64,000 bases of DNA from Ectopseudomonas oleovorans (lineage in GTDB: Bacteria > Pseudomonadota > Gammaproteobacteria > Pseudomonadales > Pseudomonadaceae). Both the position numbers and the translations under genes were made by a program. Below are positions 48,040 to 59,333 of the stretch, one piece after another. The stretch is taken from positions 148,577 to 212,576 of the forward strand of contig NZ_QASO01000130.1 in assembly GCF_003052605.1 (NCBI RefSeq). Direction: 5' to 3'. The stretch's first letter is position 1. Every line of letters begins with the position of its first letter. The notes under the pieces are model-generated. The model was not told where the DNA came from. It saw only the letters and a list, made by a program, of their open reading frames with translations, and did no database searches.

Positions 48040-48828
48040 TTAAGCGGTAGCGGTTTTCGCGGCGGCGCGCTGACGGCGCACCAGCTCGCCGGCCAAGGCC
48101 AGGTAGGCGATGGCACCACGGGATTGTTTGTCGTAGACCAGCGCCGGCATGCCGAAGCTCGGCGCCTCGGCCAGGCGCACATTGCGCGGAATCACGGCGT
48201 CATACAGCTTGTCGCCGAAGTGTTCCTTGAGCTGAGCGGTGACGTCGTTGGTCAGGCTGATACGCGGGTCGTACATGGTGCGCAGCAGACCTTCGATCTG
48301 CAGCTTGGGATTGAGCAGTTGGGCGATGCGCTGGATGCTGTTGACCAGATCGGACAAGCCCTCGAGCGCGTAATACTCGCACTGCATGGGGATGATCACG
48401 CCATCGGCGGCGACCAGGGCGTTGATGGTCAGCATGTTCAGCGACGGCGGGCAGTCGATGAGGATGTAGTCGTAGTTCTCGCGGATCGGCGCCAGGGCAT
48501 AACGCAGGCGGCTCTCCTTCATCTTCATTTCCAGCAGTGCCACTTCCGCAGCGGTCAGATCGCGGTTGGCCGGCAGCAACTGGTAGCCGCCGTGTTCGGA
48601 AAACTGCATGGCCTGGCTCAGGTCGCACTCACCGATCAACACGTCGTAGATCGAGTGTTCGAGGGCGTGCTTGTCGATGCCGCTGCCCATGGTCGCATTG
48701 CCCTGCGGGTCGAGGTCGATCAGCAGCACGCGGCGCTTGGTCGCTACCAGTGAAGCAGCCAGGTTGATGCACGTCGTGGTTTTGCCCACGCCGCCTTTCT
48801 GATTGGCGATCGCGAATACCTTGGCCAT
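48040..48828 (-). CDS. parA: ParA, chromosome partition ATPase
   Basis: 262 residues from ATG 48828 (MAKVFAIANQKGGVGKTTTC), which contains the deviant Walker A KGGVGKTT. Walker B is YDYILIDCPPSL and the end is typical (IAYLALAGELVRRQ). The open frame continues upstream to 48885 but lies in the end of rsmG, so the later Met is preferred. It works with ParB in origin segregation. Confidence 0.97.
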   Translation of the reverse strand: MAKVFAIANQKGGVGKTTTCINLAASLVATKRRVLLIDLDPQGNATMGSGIDKHALEHSIYDVLIGECDLSQAMQFSEHGGYQLLPANRDLTAAEVALLEMKMKESRLRYALAPIRENYDYILIDCPPSLNMLTINALVAADGVIIPMQCEYYALEGLSDLVNSIQRIAQLLNPKLQIEGLLRTMYDPRISLTNDVTAQLKEHFGDKLYDAVIPRNVRLAEAPSFGMPALVYDKQSRGAIAYLALAGELVRRQRAAAKTATA

Positions 48829-48839
48829 TTTCTTTCCCC

Positions 48840-49483
48840 TTAGACCGAGCGACGCAGTATCAACAGATGGCGTTGGCCTTGGCAACCGGGAACCCGCAAC
48901 ACGTGCGTGGCACTGAGACGGAAGTCCGTCGGCAGCGCCTGCAGCTCGTCATCCGGGTGCACGCCCTTCATCGCAAGCCAGTGCGTGTCGGCGTTGCCGA
49001 GGTGGCGCGTCCAGTTGCTGAAATCTTCCAGGCTGCTGAAAGCCCGCGAGCTGATGCCGTCGAAAGGCTGCTCCGGTCGATACGCTTCGACCCGGTTGTG
49101 GACAACCTCGAGGTTGGCGAGTTTCAGCTCCAGCTTCACCTGCACCAGAAAACGAGTCTTCTTGCCGTTGGAGTCGAGCAGCGTGAAGCGGCGCTCGGGG
49201 AACATGATCGCCAGCGGTACACCGGGCATGCCGCCGCCGCTGCCGACGTCAAGCCAGTTATCCCCACGTTCGGCCACGAAGGGGACTACCGAAAGGCTGT
49301 CGAGCAGATGGCGCGAGACCATCTCGTCGGGGTCGCGCACCGCGGTAAGGTTGTAGGCCTTGTTCCACTTGATCAGCAGGCCCAGGTAGGCGAGCAGTTG
49401 TTCCTGTTGCAACGCGCTGAGCTCGATACCCAGTTCGCGGGCGCCCTGGAGCAGTTCTTCGGCGTGACGTTGAGTGACCGACA

Positions 49484-49484
<1 letters not shown>
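48840..49484 (-). CDS. rsmG: RsmG (GidB), 16S rRNA m7G527 methyltransferase
   Basis: 214 residues, with the SAM motif WLDVGSGGGMPGVPLAIMFP and the downstream GISSRAFSSLEDF. It methylates N7 of G527 in 16S rRNA; loss gives low-level streptomycin resistance in other bacteria. It starts at the base where mnmG ends and precedes parA, the usual gidA-gidB-parA order. Confidence 0.97.
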
Positions 49485-51379
<1,895 letters not shown>

Positions 51380-51539
51380 GCACCTCGTGCCTGTTGAGAA
51401 GGGGTCTGAAAGAAAGGCGGCAAGTATAGGGACTTAAGGCTGCTGAATGAAGCCTTCTGCACAAAAAATAGCCAACCGGATAGCACGGGCCTTTCCAATC
51501 GACCTCCTTACCTGATCACTCTCCGACCCGTGAGAAATA

Positions 51540-51805
51540 CACTCATGCCTATAAAGAATAGAAAGAGAGAATTTTTATAAAGCTTGTTCTTTATGTTTAT
51601 GTATAGAGCAAGCCCTTTCTGTGGATAACCTTCTGTAACCCTTGCTGTTAGAGGTGTATAGCGAATGATAAGCCTGTGTCGATCCTGCTCGCTTCCACTG
51701 AGAAAGCTGCTGAACCACTGTGGATGGAAGTGCCAGTTACCCACAGGGGTGGTTACGCCCAGCTTTGTCATAGGGTTATGGGCAGGGTTCAGGGGCGGTT
51801 TTCCA
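51540..51805. other. Origin-like block upstream of mnmG, resembling oriC
   Basis: The AT-rich run with ATGTTTAT at 51593, a perfect DnaA box TGTGGATAA at 51620, ATGATAAG at 51665 and TTACCCACA at 51739 repeats, in the same order and at nearly the same distances (27, 45 and 119 bp from the box), the elements of the rpmH-dnaA origin (56335, 56365, 56410, 56482). TTTTCCACA near 51799 adds another weak box. It may be an ancient duplicate of oriC or a second DnaA-binding platform. Confidence 0.6.
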
Positions 51806-52096
51806 CAGGTTTTATTTGGGCCTGAATAACTCAGTAGATGCGCAGCAGCAGCCCATTCATTGGTGATCCAGTAAGCTCGTTTGTGGGGAAATCTGCCCGG
51901 CGCGTAAGTCCAGTCAGATGTGTGAACGAGTGGATGCCCCGCCGCGAATCAAGACGACGCGCAAGGGTTCTTAACCCGGGTGAAAACCCGGGAATGACAA
52001 GGAGGGGAAAGATTGATGGTAGGCACGCATGCGCTTTCGCGGATAAATCCGCTCCTACAAGAGCCCTGTAGGCAAGGGCATGCATGGAGGAAGGTT
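51806..52096. other. mnmE-mnmG gap: hairpins, no gene
   Basis: It contains the short hairpin CCCGGGTGAAAACCCGGG near 51976-51993 and a REP-like fragment GATAAATCCGCTCCTACA near 52040. No open frame with a plausible start is present. Confidence 0.5.
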
Positions 52097-53464
52097 TCAC
52101 TTGCCGATGCAGAAGCTGGAGAAGATCCGCCCCAGCAGGTCGTCGCTGCTGAAGGCGCCGGTGATCTCGCCCAATGCCTGCTGGGCCATGCGTAGATCCT
52201 CGGCCAGCAGTTCGCCGGCGCCCATCAGAGTGAGCTGGTTGCGGCCGTGCTCAAGGTACTGCTGCGCCTTCAGCAACGCTTCGAGGTGGCGCCGCCGAGC
52301 GCTGAAGCCGCTCTCTGCGGTCTGTTGATAACCCATGCAGGCCTTCAGGTGCTCGCGCAGCAGATCGAGGCCATCGGTAGATTTGGCCGACAGGCTGAGT
52401 GTGACGTGGCCATCGGCACTGGTTTGCAGCGCTACCGCTTCGCCGGATAGATCGGCCTTGTTGCGGATCAGGGTGACGCGCGCAGGATCCGGGCGTTGCT
52501 CGAGAAACTCCGGCCACAGGGCGAAGGGATCGGCGGCTTCCGGCGCAGTGGAGTCCACTACCAGCAACACACGGTCAGCCTCACCGATGGCCTTGAGCGC
52601 ACGCTCCACACCGATGCGCTCGACCTGATCGTCGGTATCGCGCAGACCCGCTGTATCGACCACGTGCAGGGGCATGCCGTCGATATGGATATGTTCGCGC
52701 AGCACATCGCGGGTGGTGCCGGCGATATCGGTGACGATGGCCGCTTCGCGCCCGGCCAGGGCATTGAGCAGGCTGGATTTGCCGGCATTGGGCCGGCCAG
52801 CGATGACCACGGTCATACCGTCGCGCAGCAGGGCGCCCTGGCCCGCTTCGCGCAATACTGTGGATAAGTCTGTACGCACGCTGTCGAGCTGGCTCAGCAC
52901 ATGGCCATCGGCGAGAAAGTCGATCTCTTCTTCGGGAAAATCAATGGCGGCTTCGACGTATATGCGTAGCTGGATCAAAGACTCGGTCAGTGCATGCACG
53001 CGTTTGGAGAACTCGCCCTGCAGCGAACGCAGGGCATTGCGTGCGGCCTGTTCGGAGCTGGCTTCGATCAGATCGGCGATGGCCTCGGCCTGAGCCAGGT
53101 CGAGCTTGTCATTTAGGAAGGCGCGTTCACTGAACTCACCAGGTCGCGCCAGGCGTGCCCCCAGCGCCATGCAGCGGTGCAGCAGCAGATCGAGCACCAC
53201 CGGGCCACCGTGGCCCTGAAGTTCCAGTACGTCTTCACCAGTGAAGGAGTTGGGGCCAGGAAAGTAGATGGCCAGACCTTCATCCAGCGTCAGCTCGCTC
53301 TCGCCATAGAACGGCCCGTGATGAGCGAAGCGCGGCTTCAACTCGCGTCGGCAAATGGCCTGAGCCAATTGACCTGCAAGAGGACCGGATACCCGCACGA
53401 TGCCCACACCACCCCGACCCTGGGCAGTGGCGACGGCGGCAATGGTGTCTCGGGCGTGGCTCAT
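52097..53464 (-). CDS. mnmE: MnmE (TrmE), tRNA modification GTPase
   Basis: 455 residues. An N-terminal folate-binding domain (DTIAAVATAQGRGGVGIVRVSG) precedes the G domain with GRPNAGKSSLLN, DTAGLRDTDDQ and NKADLSG, and the last four residues CIGK carry the C-terminal Cys of the family. It partners MnmG in U34 modification. A DnaA-box word lies inside at 52859. Confidence 0.97.
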   Translation of the reverse strand: MSHARDTIAAVATAQGRGGVGIVRVSGPLAGQLAQAICRRELKPRFAHHGPFYGESELTLDEGLAIYFPGPNSFTGEDVLELQGHGGPVVLDLLLHRCMALGARLARPGEFSERAFLNDKLDLAQAEAIADLIEASSEQAARNALRSLQGEFSKRVHALTESLIQLRIYVEAAIDFPEEEIDFLADGHVLSQLDSVRTDLSTVLREAGQGALLRDGMTVVIAGRPNAGKSSLLNALAGREAAIVTDIAGTTRDVLREHIHIDGMPLHVVDTAGLRDTDDQVERIGVERALKAIGEADRVLLVVDSTAPEAADPFALWPEFLEQRPDPARVTLIRNKADLSGEAVALQTSADGHVTLSLSAKSTDGLDLLREHLKACMGYQQTAESGFSARRRHLEALLKAQQYLEHGRNQLTLMGAGELLAEDLRMAQQALGEITGAFSSDDLLGRIFSSFCIGK

Positions 53465-53518
53465 GGCGGTTTACTCGATGCGTACGGCTGAATATGGGAG
53501 CGAGGGGGAAGCCTGATT

Positions 53519-53561
53519 CTCTGCTCGCGAAACTTGTGGATACAGCGATTCGCGAGCAGAG
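53519..53561. repeat. REP-like inverted repeat between mnmE and yidC
   Basis: CTCTGCTCGCGAA (53519-53531) and TTCGCGAGCAGAG (53549-53561) are perfect 13-bp arms, followed by CTCGCTCCTACG, the REP-type tail. Confidence 0.7.
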
Positions 53562-53588
53562 CTCGCTCCTACGATAAATGCTTGGATA

Positions 53589-53615
53589 GCAAAACGCCCC
53601 AATCATGGGGCGTTT
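53589..53615 (-). terminator. Terminator after yidC
   Basis: AAACGCCCC-atgattg-GGGGCGTTT on the minus strand, followed by TGCTATCC with TTTT inside the stem end; about 30 bp past the yidC stop. Confidence 0.7.
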
Positions 53616-53641
53616 GCTTGATGCTTGGCAGCCTTGGCGAA

Positions 53642-55387
53642 TCAGGCGTTGGCCGTTTTCGCTGCCGCTTCGATCTTGCGCGTAATGTACCACTGCTGGG
53701 CGATGGACAGGATGTTGTTGACCACCCAGTACAGCACCAGACCAGCCGGGAACCACAGGAAGAAAAAGGTGAAGATGATCGGCATCAGCTTCAGCACGCG
53801 GGCCTGCATGGGGTCCGGCGGCGTCGGGTTGAGCTGCTGCTGGATGAACATGGTCGCGCCCATGATGATCGGCAGGATGAAGAACGGATCCTTGATCGAC
53901 AGGTCGGTGATCCACAGCAGCCAGGGCGCCTGACGCATCTCGACCGATTCCAGCAGTACCCAGTACAGGGCGAGGAATACCGGCATCTGCACCAGGATCG
54001 GTAAGCAGCCGCCCAGCGGGTTGATCTTCTCCTTCTTGTACAGCTCCATCATCGCCTGGGACATCTTCTGGCGGTCGTCGCCGAACTGCTCCTTCAGCGC
54101 CTGCAGTTTCGGCGATACGGCGCGCATACGCGCCATGGAGCGGTAGCTGGCAGCCGACAGCGGGAAGAAGATCAGCTTGATGATGATGGTCAGGACAATG
54201 ATCGACCAACCCCAGTTGCCGAGCACGCTGTGGATCGCTTCCAGTAGCCAGAAGATCGGTTGCGCCAGGAACCACAGGAAGCCGTAGTCGACGGTCAGTT
54301 CCAGACCCGGCGACAGGGTGGCCAGGTGCTCCTGCAGCTTGGGACCGGCATAGAGGATCGCGCCAGTTTCGCCCTGCGCGCCGGCAGCGACCTGCACTGA
54401 CGGGCCGGTAAAGCCGACGATGTAGTTACCCTGGCTGTCCTTTCGGGTCTGTACCAGGTTGGTGCTGTCCTTGCTCGGTACCCAGGCAGTGACGAAGTAG
54501 TGCTGCAGCCAGGCGACCCAGCCGCCCTGTACGGTTTCCTTGAAGGGCTGCTTGTCGATGTCCTTCATCGACACCTTCTTGTACGGCTCGTCGGGGGTCC
54601 ACAGTGCCGCGCCGAGGTAGGTGGCGGTGCCGGTAGCGGTGGTCGAGGACGGGTCGCCGCTGTTATCGCGCTTGAGCTGGGCGAACAGGTTGCCGCTCCA
54701 GGCTTGCTCGCTCTGGTTGTCGATCAGGTAACGCACGTCAACCTGATAGGCGGACGGATCGATGCAGCCAGGTTTCTTCAACTGTTGCTCACGCGCCGAG
54801 CACTGCGGGTTGAGGCCGCGTTTGAAGCTGTAGCGCTTGATGTAGTTGACGCCGTTCTCGCTGAGCTTGAGATCGACCACCAGGCTGTCCTGGCCTTCGG
54901 CCAGCTCGTAGTTCTGCTTCTCGCTGCTCCATAGGGAACGACCGCTGGATTTGTCCGGTGCGTTAGGACCGATCAGGCCGCTCTGTGCCAGGTAGGTACG
55001 CTCGTTGCCGTTATCGAACAGCTGGAACGGAACGTCCGGGCGGTCCTGACGACGCGGGTACTGCGGCAGACGCAGCTGCACGATATCGCCACCACGCGGG
55101 TCGATGGCCAGATCCAGCACATCGGTCTTGACGCGAATCAGCTCGTCGCTGACAGCGGCGGTAGGCGCAACGGCAGCAGCAGTCGGCTCGGCCACGGCAG
55201 TGGGAATGTCGTCGCCGCTGGTGCTGGCGGTTGCAGCAGGGGTGTCGGGCAGGGCAGGCGTCGCAGCGGTCGAGGTACTAACCTCGGCTGGCAGGGCAGC
55301 CTGGCCATAGTCCTCGTTCCATTGTAGGACCATGAGGTAGGACACGACTGCCAGGGCGACGATCAGGATCGAACGTTGGATATCCAT
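53642..55387 (-). CDS. yidC: YidC membrane protein insertase
   Basis: 581 residues. A first membrane span at the N-terminus (SILIVALAVVSYLMVLQWN), a Pro/Ala/Thr-rich linker, the large periplasmic beta domain and the five-span core with WGWSIIVLTIIIKLIFFPLS and the essential-Arg region YRSMARMRAV. It inserts and folds membrane proteins, including ATP synthase subunit c. It is 3 bp downstream of yidD. Confidence 0.97.
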   Translation of the reverse strand: MDIQRSILIVALAVVSYLMVLQWNEDYGQAALPAEVSTSTAATPALPDTPAATASTSGDDIPTAVAEPTAAAVAPTAAVSDELIRVKTDVLDLAIDPRGGDIVQLRLPQYPRRQDRPDVPFQLFDNGNERTYLAQSGLIGPNAPDKSSGRSLWSSEKQNYELAEGQDSLVVDLKLSENGVNYIKRYSFKRGLNPQCSAREQQLKKPGCIDPSAYQVDVRYLIDNQSEQAWSGNLFAQLKRDNSGDPSSTTATGTATYLGAALWTPDEPYKKVSMKDIDKQPFKETVQGGWVAWLQHYFVTAWVPSKDSTNLVQTRKDSQGNYIVGFTGPSVQVAAGAQGETGAILYAGPKLQEHLATLSPGLELTVDYGFLWFLAQPIFWLLEAIHSVLGNWGWSIIVLTIIIKLIFFPLSAASYRSMARMRAVSPKLQALKEQFGDDRQKMSQAMMELYKKEKINPLGGCLPILVQMPVFLALYWVLLESVEMRQAPWLLWITDLSIKDPFFILPIIMGATMFIQQQLNPTPPDPMQARVLKLMPIIFTFFFLWFPAGLVLYWVVNNILSIAQQWYITRKIEAAAKTANA

Positions 55388-55389
55388 GA

Positions 55390-55635
55390 TTATTCGGCCA
55401 TCGAAGGGGAACGGGATGTTTTAACGGGTGGAACTGGATCGAAACCGCCGGCATTCCAGGGGTGACAGCGACCGAGACGGCGCGCTGTCAGCCAGCCACC
55501 ACGCAGGAAGCCATGTTGCTCGATGGCTTCGTAGGCATAGCAGGAGCAGCTGGGATAGAAGCGACAATGACTGGCCATCAGCGGACTGATGGCGTAGCGA
55601 TACACCTGAATACAGGCTAGAGCCGCTTTACGCAT
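55390..55635 (-). CDS. yidD: YidD, membrane insertion efficiency factor
   Basis: 81 residues from the ATG at 55635, overlapping the end of rnpA by eight bases. It has RYAISPLMASHCRFYPSCSCYAYEAI, the Cys-rich core of the family. It aids membrane insertion together with YidC. The open frame reaches 55737 but that part overlaps rnpA and lacks family resemblance. Confidence 0.93.
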   Translation of the reverse strand: MRKAALACIQVYRYAISPLMASHCRFYPSCSCYAYEAIEQHGFLRGGWLTARRLGRCHPWNAGGFDPVPPVKTSRSPSMAE

Positions 55636-56032
55636 GGGGATTGTCGCTTGTCCCGGGGGATAAGTCTGCGTCGCGACTGGGCCGGCTTCGGGCCAAGCGT
55701 TTCCAGAGTTTGCCGAACTGCTGAGCAAGTTCGCCATTCTCCAGATCGCCTAGCCCTTTGCGGGCGACCACCACGATGTCCCAGCCTGTCAGGTTGTCCT
55801 GATTGAGGCGAAAGGACTCGCGGATTTGACGCTTGATGCGGTTGCGCTCGACGGCGAGCTTGACGCTCTTTTTGCCGATCACCAAACCTAGGCGGGGATG
55901 ATCAAGCTGGTTATCGCGCGCTAGCAGCAGGACACTTTTGCCCGGAGCTTTACCGCTTGGGGAGTCGAAGACTGCCTTGAATTGCCGGGGAGTCAGCAGT
56001 CGCTTTTCCCGGCCGAAGCCTCGACTCACCAC
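55628..56032 (-). CDS. rnpA: RnpA, protein subunit of RNase P
   Basis: 134 residues. The RNR motif region LAVERNRIKRQIRESFRLNQ is conserved, with LTPRQFKAVFDSPSG near the start. It helps the catalytic RNA in tRNA 5'-end maturation. It is 13 bp downstream of rpmH. Confidence 0.96.
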   Translation of the reverse strand: MVSRGFGREKRLLTPRQFKAVFDSPSGKAPGKSVLLLARDNQLDHPRLGLVIGKKSVKLAVERNRIKRQIRESFRLNQDNLTGWDIVVVARKGLGDLENGELAQQFGKLWKRLARSRPSRDADLSPGTSDNPHA

Positions 56033-56045
56033 TTGTCTGGATTAA

Positions 56046-56180
56046 TTAGACAGTAAGACGCTTGCGGCCCTTGGCGCGACGACGCGACAGGACGGCACGG
56101 CCGTTCTTGGTGGCCATACGGGCACGGAAACCGTGGGTGCGAGCGCGCTTGATGGTGCTGGGTTGGAAAGTGCGTTTCAT
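56046..56180 (-). CDS. rpmH: Ribosomal protein L34
   Basis: 44 residues, MKRTFQPSTIKRARTHGFRA, then TKNGRAVLSRRRAKGRKRLTV at the end; the highly basic L34 of the 50S subunit. It is the first gene of the rpmH-rnpA-yidD-yidC-mnmE run and its promoter lies in the oriC region. Confidence 0.97.
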   Translation of the reverse strand: MKRTFQPSTIKRARTHGFRARMATKNGRAVLSRRRAKGRKRLTV

Positions 56181-56700
56181 GGTGCGTTACCTGGGTGATC
56201 GACTAGGGTCGGTATGACCCCGGTTTTAAGAGACCGGCAATTCTAGAGAAAGCCGCGCGGTAGGTCAATTTCCAACCAACCTTATTCGCCAGATAGAAAT
56301 AGAAAGAAGGAAAAGGGTTTAAAGCTCTTTTTCTATGTTTATGTTGAATGGTGCTGTCGGCGTCTGTGGACAACCCTTTGGCTGCCGTGCGCTGCTTGCT
56401 CTTCCGGCGATGATAAGTCTGTCCAAAAGGCGTGGTTCGTCTGTGCGTGTCCTGCAGACAGCCTGAGGATAGAATGCCGTGTTACCCACAGCAGGGTTAT
56501 CCGCCCGTTCATCCCCAGGCTTTTACAGAAGCTTATGGGGGGCTTATCCACAATGCTTACGCAGCTACTGATAAATCTGATTAATGGAACTAAGGCTTTG
56601 ATTTTACTTGGCCATCTAGTCCCTGTTGTGTGGATAACTCGGTCGTTGGCCGGTACAATAGCGGCTGTTTTTGCATCGCCGCCTGGATAGGGGATAGTCA
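56181..56700. other. oriC, chromosomal replication origin between rpmH and dnaA
   Basis: The 520-bp gap holds perfect DnaA boxes TTATCCACA at 56544-56552 and TGTGGATAA at 56629-56637, one-mismatch boxes at 56365 (TGTGGACAA) and 56482 (TTACCCACA), AT-rich segments (56290-56350, 56565-56610) and divergent promoters of rpmH and dnaA. Gene strand asymmetry flips here. This is the known Pseudomonas oriC position. Box affinities and the unwinding site are not determined. Confidence 0.93.
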
Positions 56701-58191
56701 GTGTCAGTGGAACTATGGCAGCAATGCGTCGAGCTTTTGCGCGACGAGTTGCCGGCCCAGCAATTCAACACCTGGATCCGTCCTCTGCAGGTTGAAGCCG
56801 AAGGCGACGAGCTGCGCGTGTATGCGCCGAATCGTTTCGTACTCGATTGGGTCAACGAGAAGTACCTGGGCCGTTTGCTCGAGTTGCTCGGTGAGCGCGC
56901 TGGCGGTCTGGTTCCTGCGCTTTCCTTATTAATAGGCAGCAAGCGTGCAGCGACTGCCCGTGTCGCGCCAACGGCCCCTTTGCCTGCTGCTGCGCGTGCC
57001 GCTCAGGTTCAGGCCGCCGCATCCGTCAGCAAGCCGGTGCCGCCGCCTGCACAGCAGGAGCCGTCGCGTGCCAGCTTCGACTCCATGGGCGGCGCCGCGC
57101 CACAACCGCCGACCCCCGCGGTGGCGCCACGCACCGAACGTACCGTACAGGTCGAAGGTGGCCTCAAGCACACCAGCTATCTCAACCGCACCTTTACCTT
57201 CGATAACTTCGTCGAGGGTAAGTCGAACCAGTTGGCGCGCGCTGCAGCCTGGCAGGTGGCGGACAACCCCAAGCACGGTTACAACCCGCTGTTCCTGTAT
57301 GGCGGCGTTGGCTTGGGCAAGACTCACCTGATGCATGCTGTGGGTAATCACCTGCTGGCGAAGAACCCCAACGCCAAGGTTGTGTACCTGCACTCCGAGC
57401 GCTTCGTCGCCGACATGGTCAAGGCGTTGCAGCTCAACGCCATCAACGAATTCAAACGCTTCTACCGCTCGGTCGATGCGCTGCTGATCGACGACATCCA
57501 GTTCTTTGCCAAGAAGGAGCGCTCCCAGGAGGAGTTCTTCCACACCTTCAACGCGCTGCTCGAAGGGGGTCAGCAGGTGATTCTCACCAGCGACCGCTAC
57601 CCGAAAGAGATCGAAGGCCTGGAAGAGCGACTGAAATCGCGCTTCGGCTGGGGCCTGACCGTGGCCGTCGAGCCACCGGAACTGGAAACCCGCGTGGCGA
57701 TCCTGATGAAGAAGGCCGACCAGGCCAAGGTCGATCTGCCGCACGATGCGGCGTTCTTCATCGCTCAGCGCATTCGCTCCAATGTGCGCGAACTGGAAGG
57801 CGCGCTGAAGCGTGTGATCGCCCACTCGCACTTCATGGGCCGCGACATCACCATCGAGCTGATCCGCGAATCGCTCAAGGATCTGCTGGCCCTGCAGGAC
57901 AAGCTGGTCAGCATCGATAATATTCAGCGCACCACCGCTGAGTACTACAAGATCAAGATCACCGATTTGCTTTCCAAGCGCCGTTCGCGCTCGATCGCCC
58001 GGCCGCGTCAGGTGGCTATGGCATTGTCGAAGGAACTGACCAATCACAGCCTGCCGGAAATCGGTGTGGCCTTCGGCGGCCGCGATCACACCACGGTGTT
58101 GCATGCATGCCGTAAGATTGCTGAACTTAGGGGATCCGACGCGGACATCCGCGAGGACTATAAGAACCTGCTGCGCACCCTGACTACCTGA
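56701..58191 (+). CDS. dnaA: DnaA, replication initiator
   Basis: 496 residues from the GTG at 56701 (SVELWQQCVELLRDELPAQQ), with AGGGGA upstream. An Ala/Pro-rich linker follows; the AAA+ domain has Walker A GGVGLGKTHLMHAV and Walker B ALLIDDIQFF; the C-terminal DnaA-box reader ends GGRDHTTVLHACRKI. It opens oriC. It is followed by dnaN after 38 bp. Confidence 0.98.
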   Translation: MSVELWQQCVELLRDELPAQQFNTWIRPLQVEAEGDELRVYAPNRFVLDWVNEKYLGRLLELLGERAGGLVPALSLLIGSKRAATARVAPTAPLPAAARAAQVQAAASVSKPVPPPAQQEPSRASFDSMGGAAPQPPTPAVAPRTERTVQVEGGLKHTSYLNRTFTFDNFVEGKSNQLARAAAWQVADNPKHGYNPLFLYGGVGLGKTHLMHAVGNHLLAKNPNAKVVYLHSERFVADMVKALQLNAINEFKRFYRSVDALLIDDIQFFAKKERSQEEFFHTFNALLEGGQQVILTSDRYPKEIEGLEERLKSRFGWGLTVAVEPPELETRVAILMKKADQAKVDLPHDAAFFIAQRIRSNVRELEGALKRVIAHSHFMGRDITIELIRESLKDLLALQDKLVSIDNIQRTTAEYYKIKITDLLSKRRSRSIARPRQVAMALSKELTNHSLPEIGVAFGGRDHTTVLHACRKIAELRGSDADIREDYKNLLRTLTT

Positions 58192-58229
58192 TCAAATCAA
58201 TGCAGCTCCACGAGGCAAGGGACTAGACC

Positions 58230-59333
58230 ATGCATTTCACTATTCAACGCGAAGCCCTGTTGAAACCCCTGCAACTGGTCGCCGGTGTCGTGGAACGACG
58301 CCAGACGCTGCCGGTTCTGTCTAACGTCCTGCTGGTGGTCGAAGGCCAGCAGCTGTCGCTGACCGGTACCGACCTCGAGGTCGAACTGGTTGGCCGCGTC
58401 ACACTCGAAGATGCCGCCGAACCGGGTGAGATCACCGTGCCGGCGCGCAAGCTGATGGACATCTGCAAGAGCCTGCCGAGCGACGCGCTGATTGACATTC
58501 GCGTCGACGAGCAGAAGTTGCTGGTCAAGGCCGGGCGCAGCCGGTTCACCCTGTCGACTCTGCCGGCCAATGACTTCCCTACCGTCGAGGAAGGCCCAGG
58601 CTCGCTGACCTTCAATCTGCCGCAAGCCAAGCTGCGTCGTTTGATCGAAGGCACCAGCTTCGCCATGGCCCAGCAGGATGTGCGCTACTACCTCAACGGC
58701 ATGCTCCTGGAAGTACAGAGCGGTTTGCTGCGAGCGGTCGCTACCGACGGTCACCGTCTGGCCATGTGCTCCATGGAAGCGGTCATCCAGCAGGAAGGCA
58801 AGCATCAGGTCATCGTGCCGCGCAAAGGTATTCTCGAACTGGCTCGCCTGCTCACCGAACAGGACGCCGAAGTCGCCATCGTTCTCGGTCAGCATCACAT
58901 CCGTGCCAACACCGGCGAGTTCACCTTCACCTCGAAACTGGTCGACGGCAAGTTCCCGGATTACGAGCGCGTGCTACCGCGTGGTGGTGACAAACTGGTG
59001 CTGGCGGATCGTCAGGGCTTGCGCGAAGCCTTCAGCCGCACCGCGATTCTGTCCAACGAGAAATACCGTGGCATTCGCCTGACCCTGGCATCTGGTCTGC
59101 TGAAGATTCAAGCCAACAACCCTGAGCAGGAAGAGGCCGAGGAAGAGATCGTTGTCGACTATGCGGGCAGCGGCCTGGAGATCGGTTTCAACGTCAGCTA
59201 TCTGCTGGATGTGCTGGGCGTGATGGGCACCGAGCAGGTGCGTTTGATCCTCTCCGACTCCAACAGCAGTGCTCTGCTGCAGGAAGCCGACAACGACAAT
59301 TCTGCCTACGTTGTCATGCCGATGCGTCTTTAA
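58230..59333 (+). CDS. dnaN: DnaN, DNA polymerase III sliding clamp
   Basis: 367 residues with start MHFTIQREALLKPLQLVAGV and end SAYVVMPMRL, the three repeated clamp domains at full length. It encircles DNA and holds Pol III and repair enzymes. Its stop overlaps the recF start by one base (TAATG). Confidence 0.98.
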   Translation: MHFTIQREALLKPLQLVAGVVERRQTLPVLSNVLLVVEGQQLSLTGTDLEVELVGRVTLEDAAEPGEITVPARKLMDICKSLPSDALIDIRVDEQKLLVKAGRSRFTLSTLPANDFPTVEEGPGSLTFNLPQAKLRRLIEGTSFAMAQQDVRYYLNGMLLEVQSGLLRAVATDGHRLAMCSMEAVIQQEGKHQVIVPRKGILELARLLTEQDAEVAIVLGQHHIRANTGEFTFTSKLVDGKFPDYERVLPRGGDKLVLADRQGLREAFSRTAILSNEKYRGIRLTLASGLLKIQANNPEQEEAEEEIVVDYAGSGLEIGFNVSYLLDVLGVMGTEQVRLILSDSNSSALLQEADNDNSAYVVMPMRL

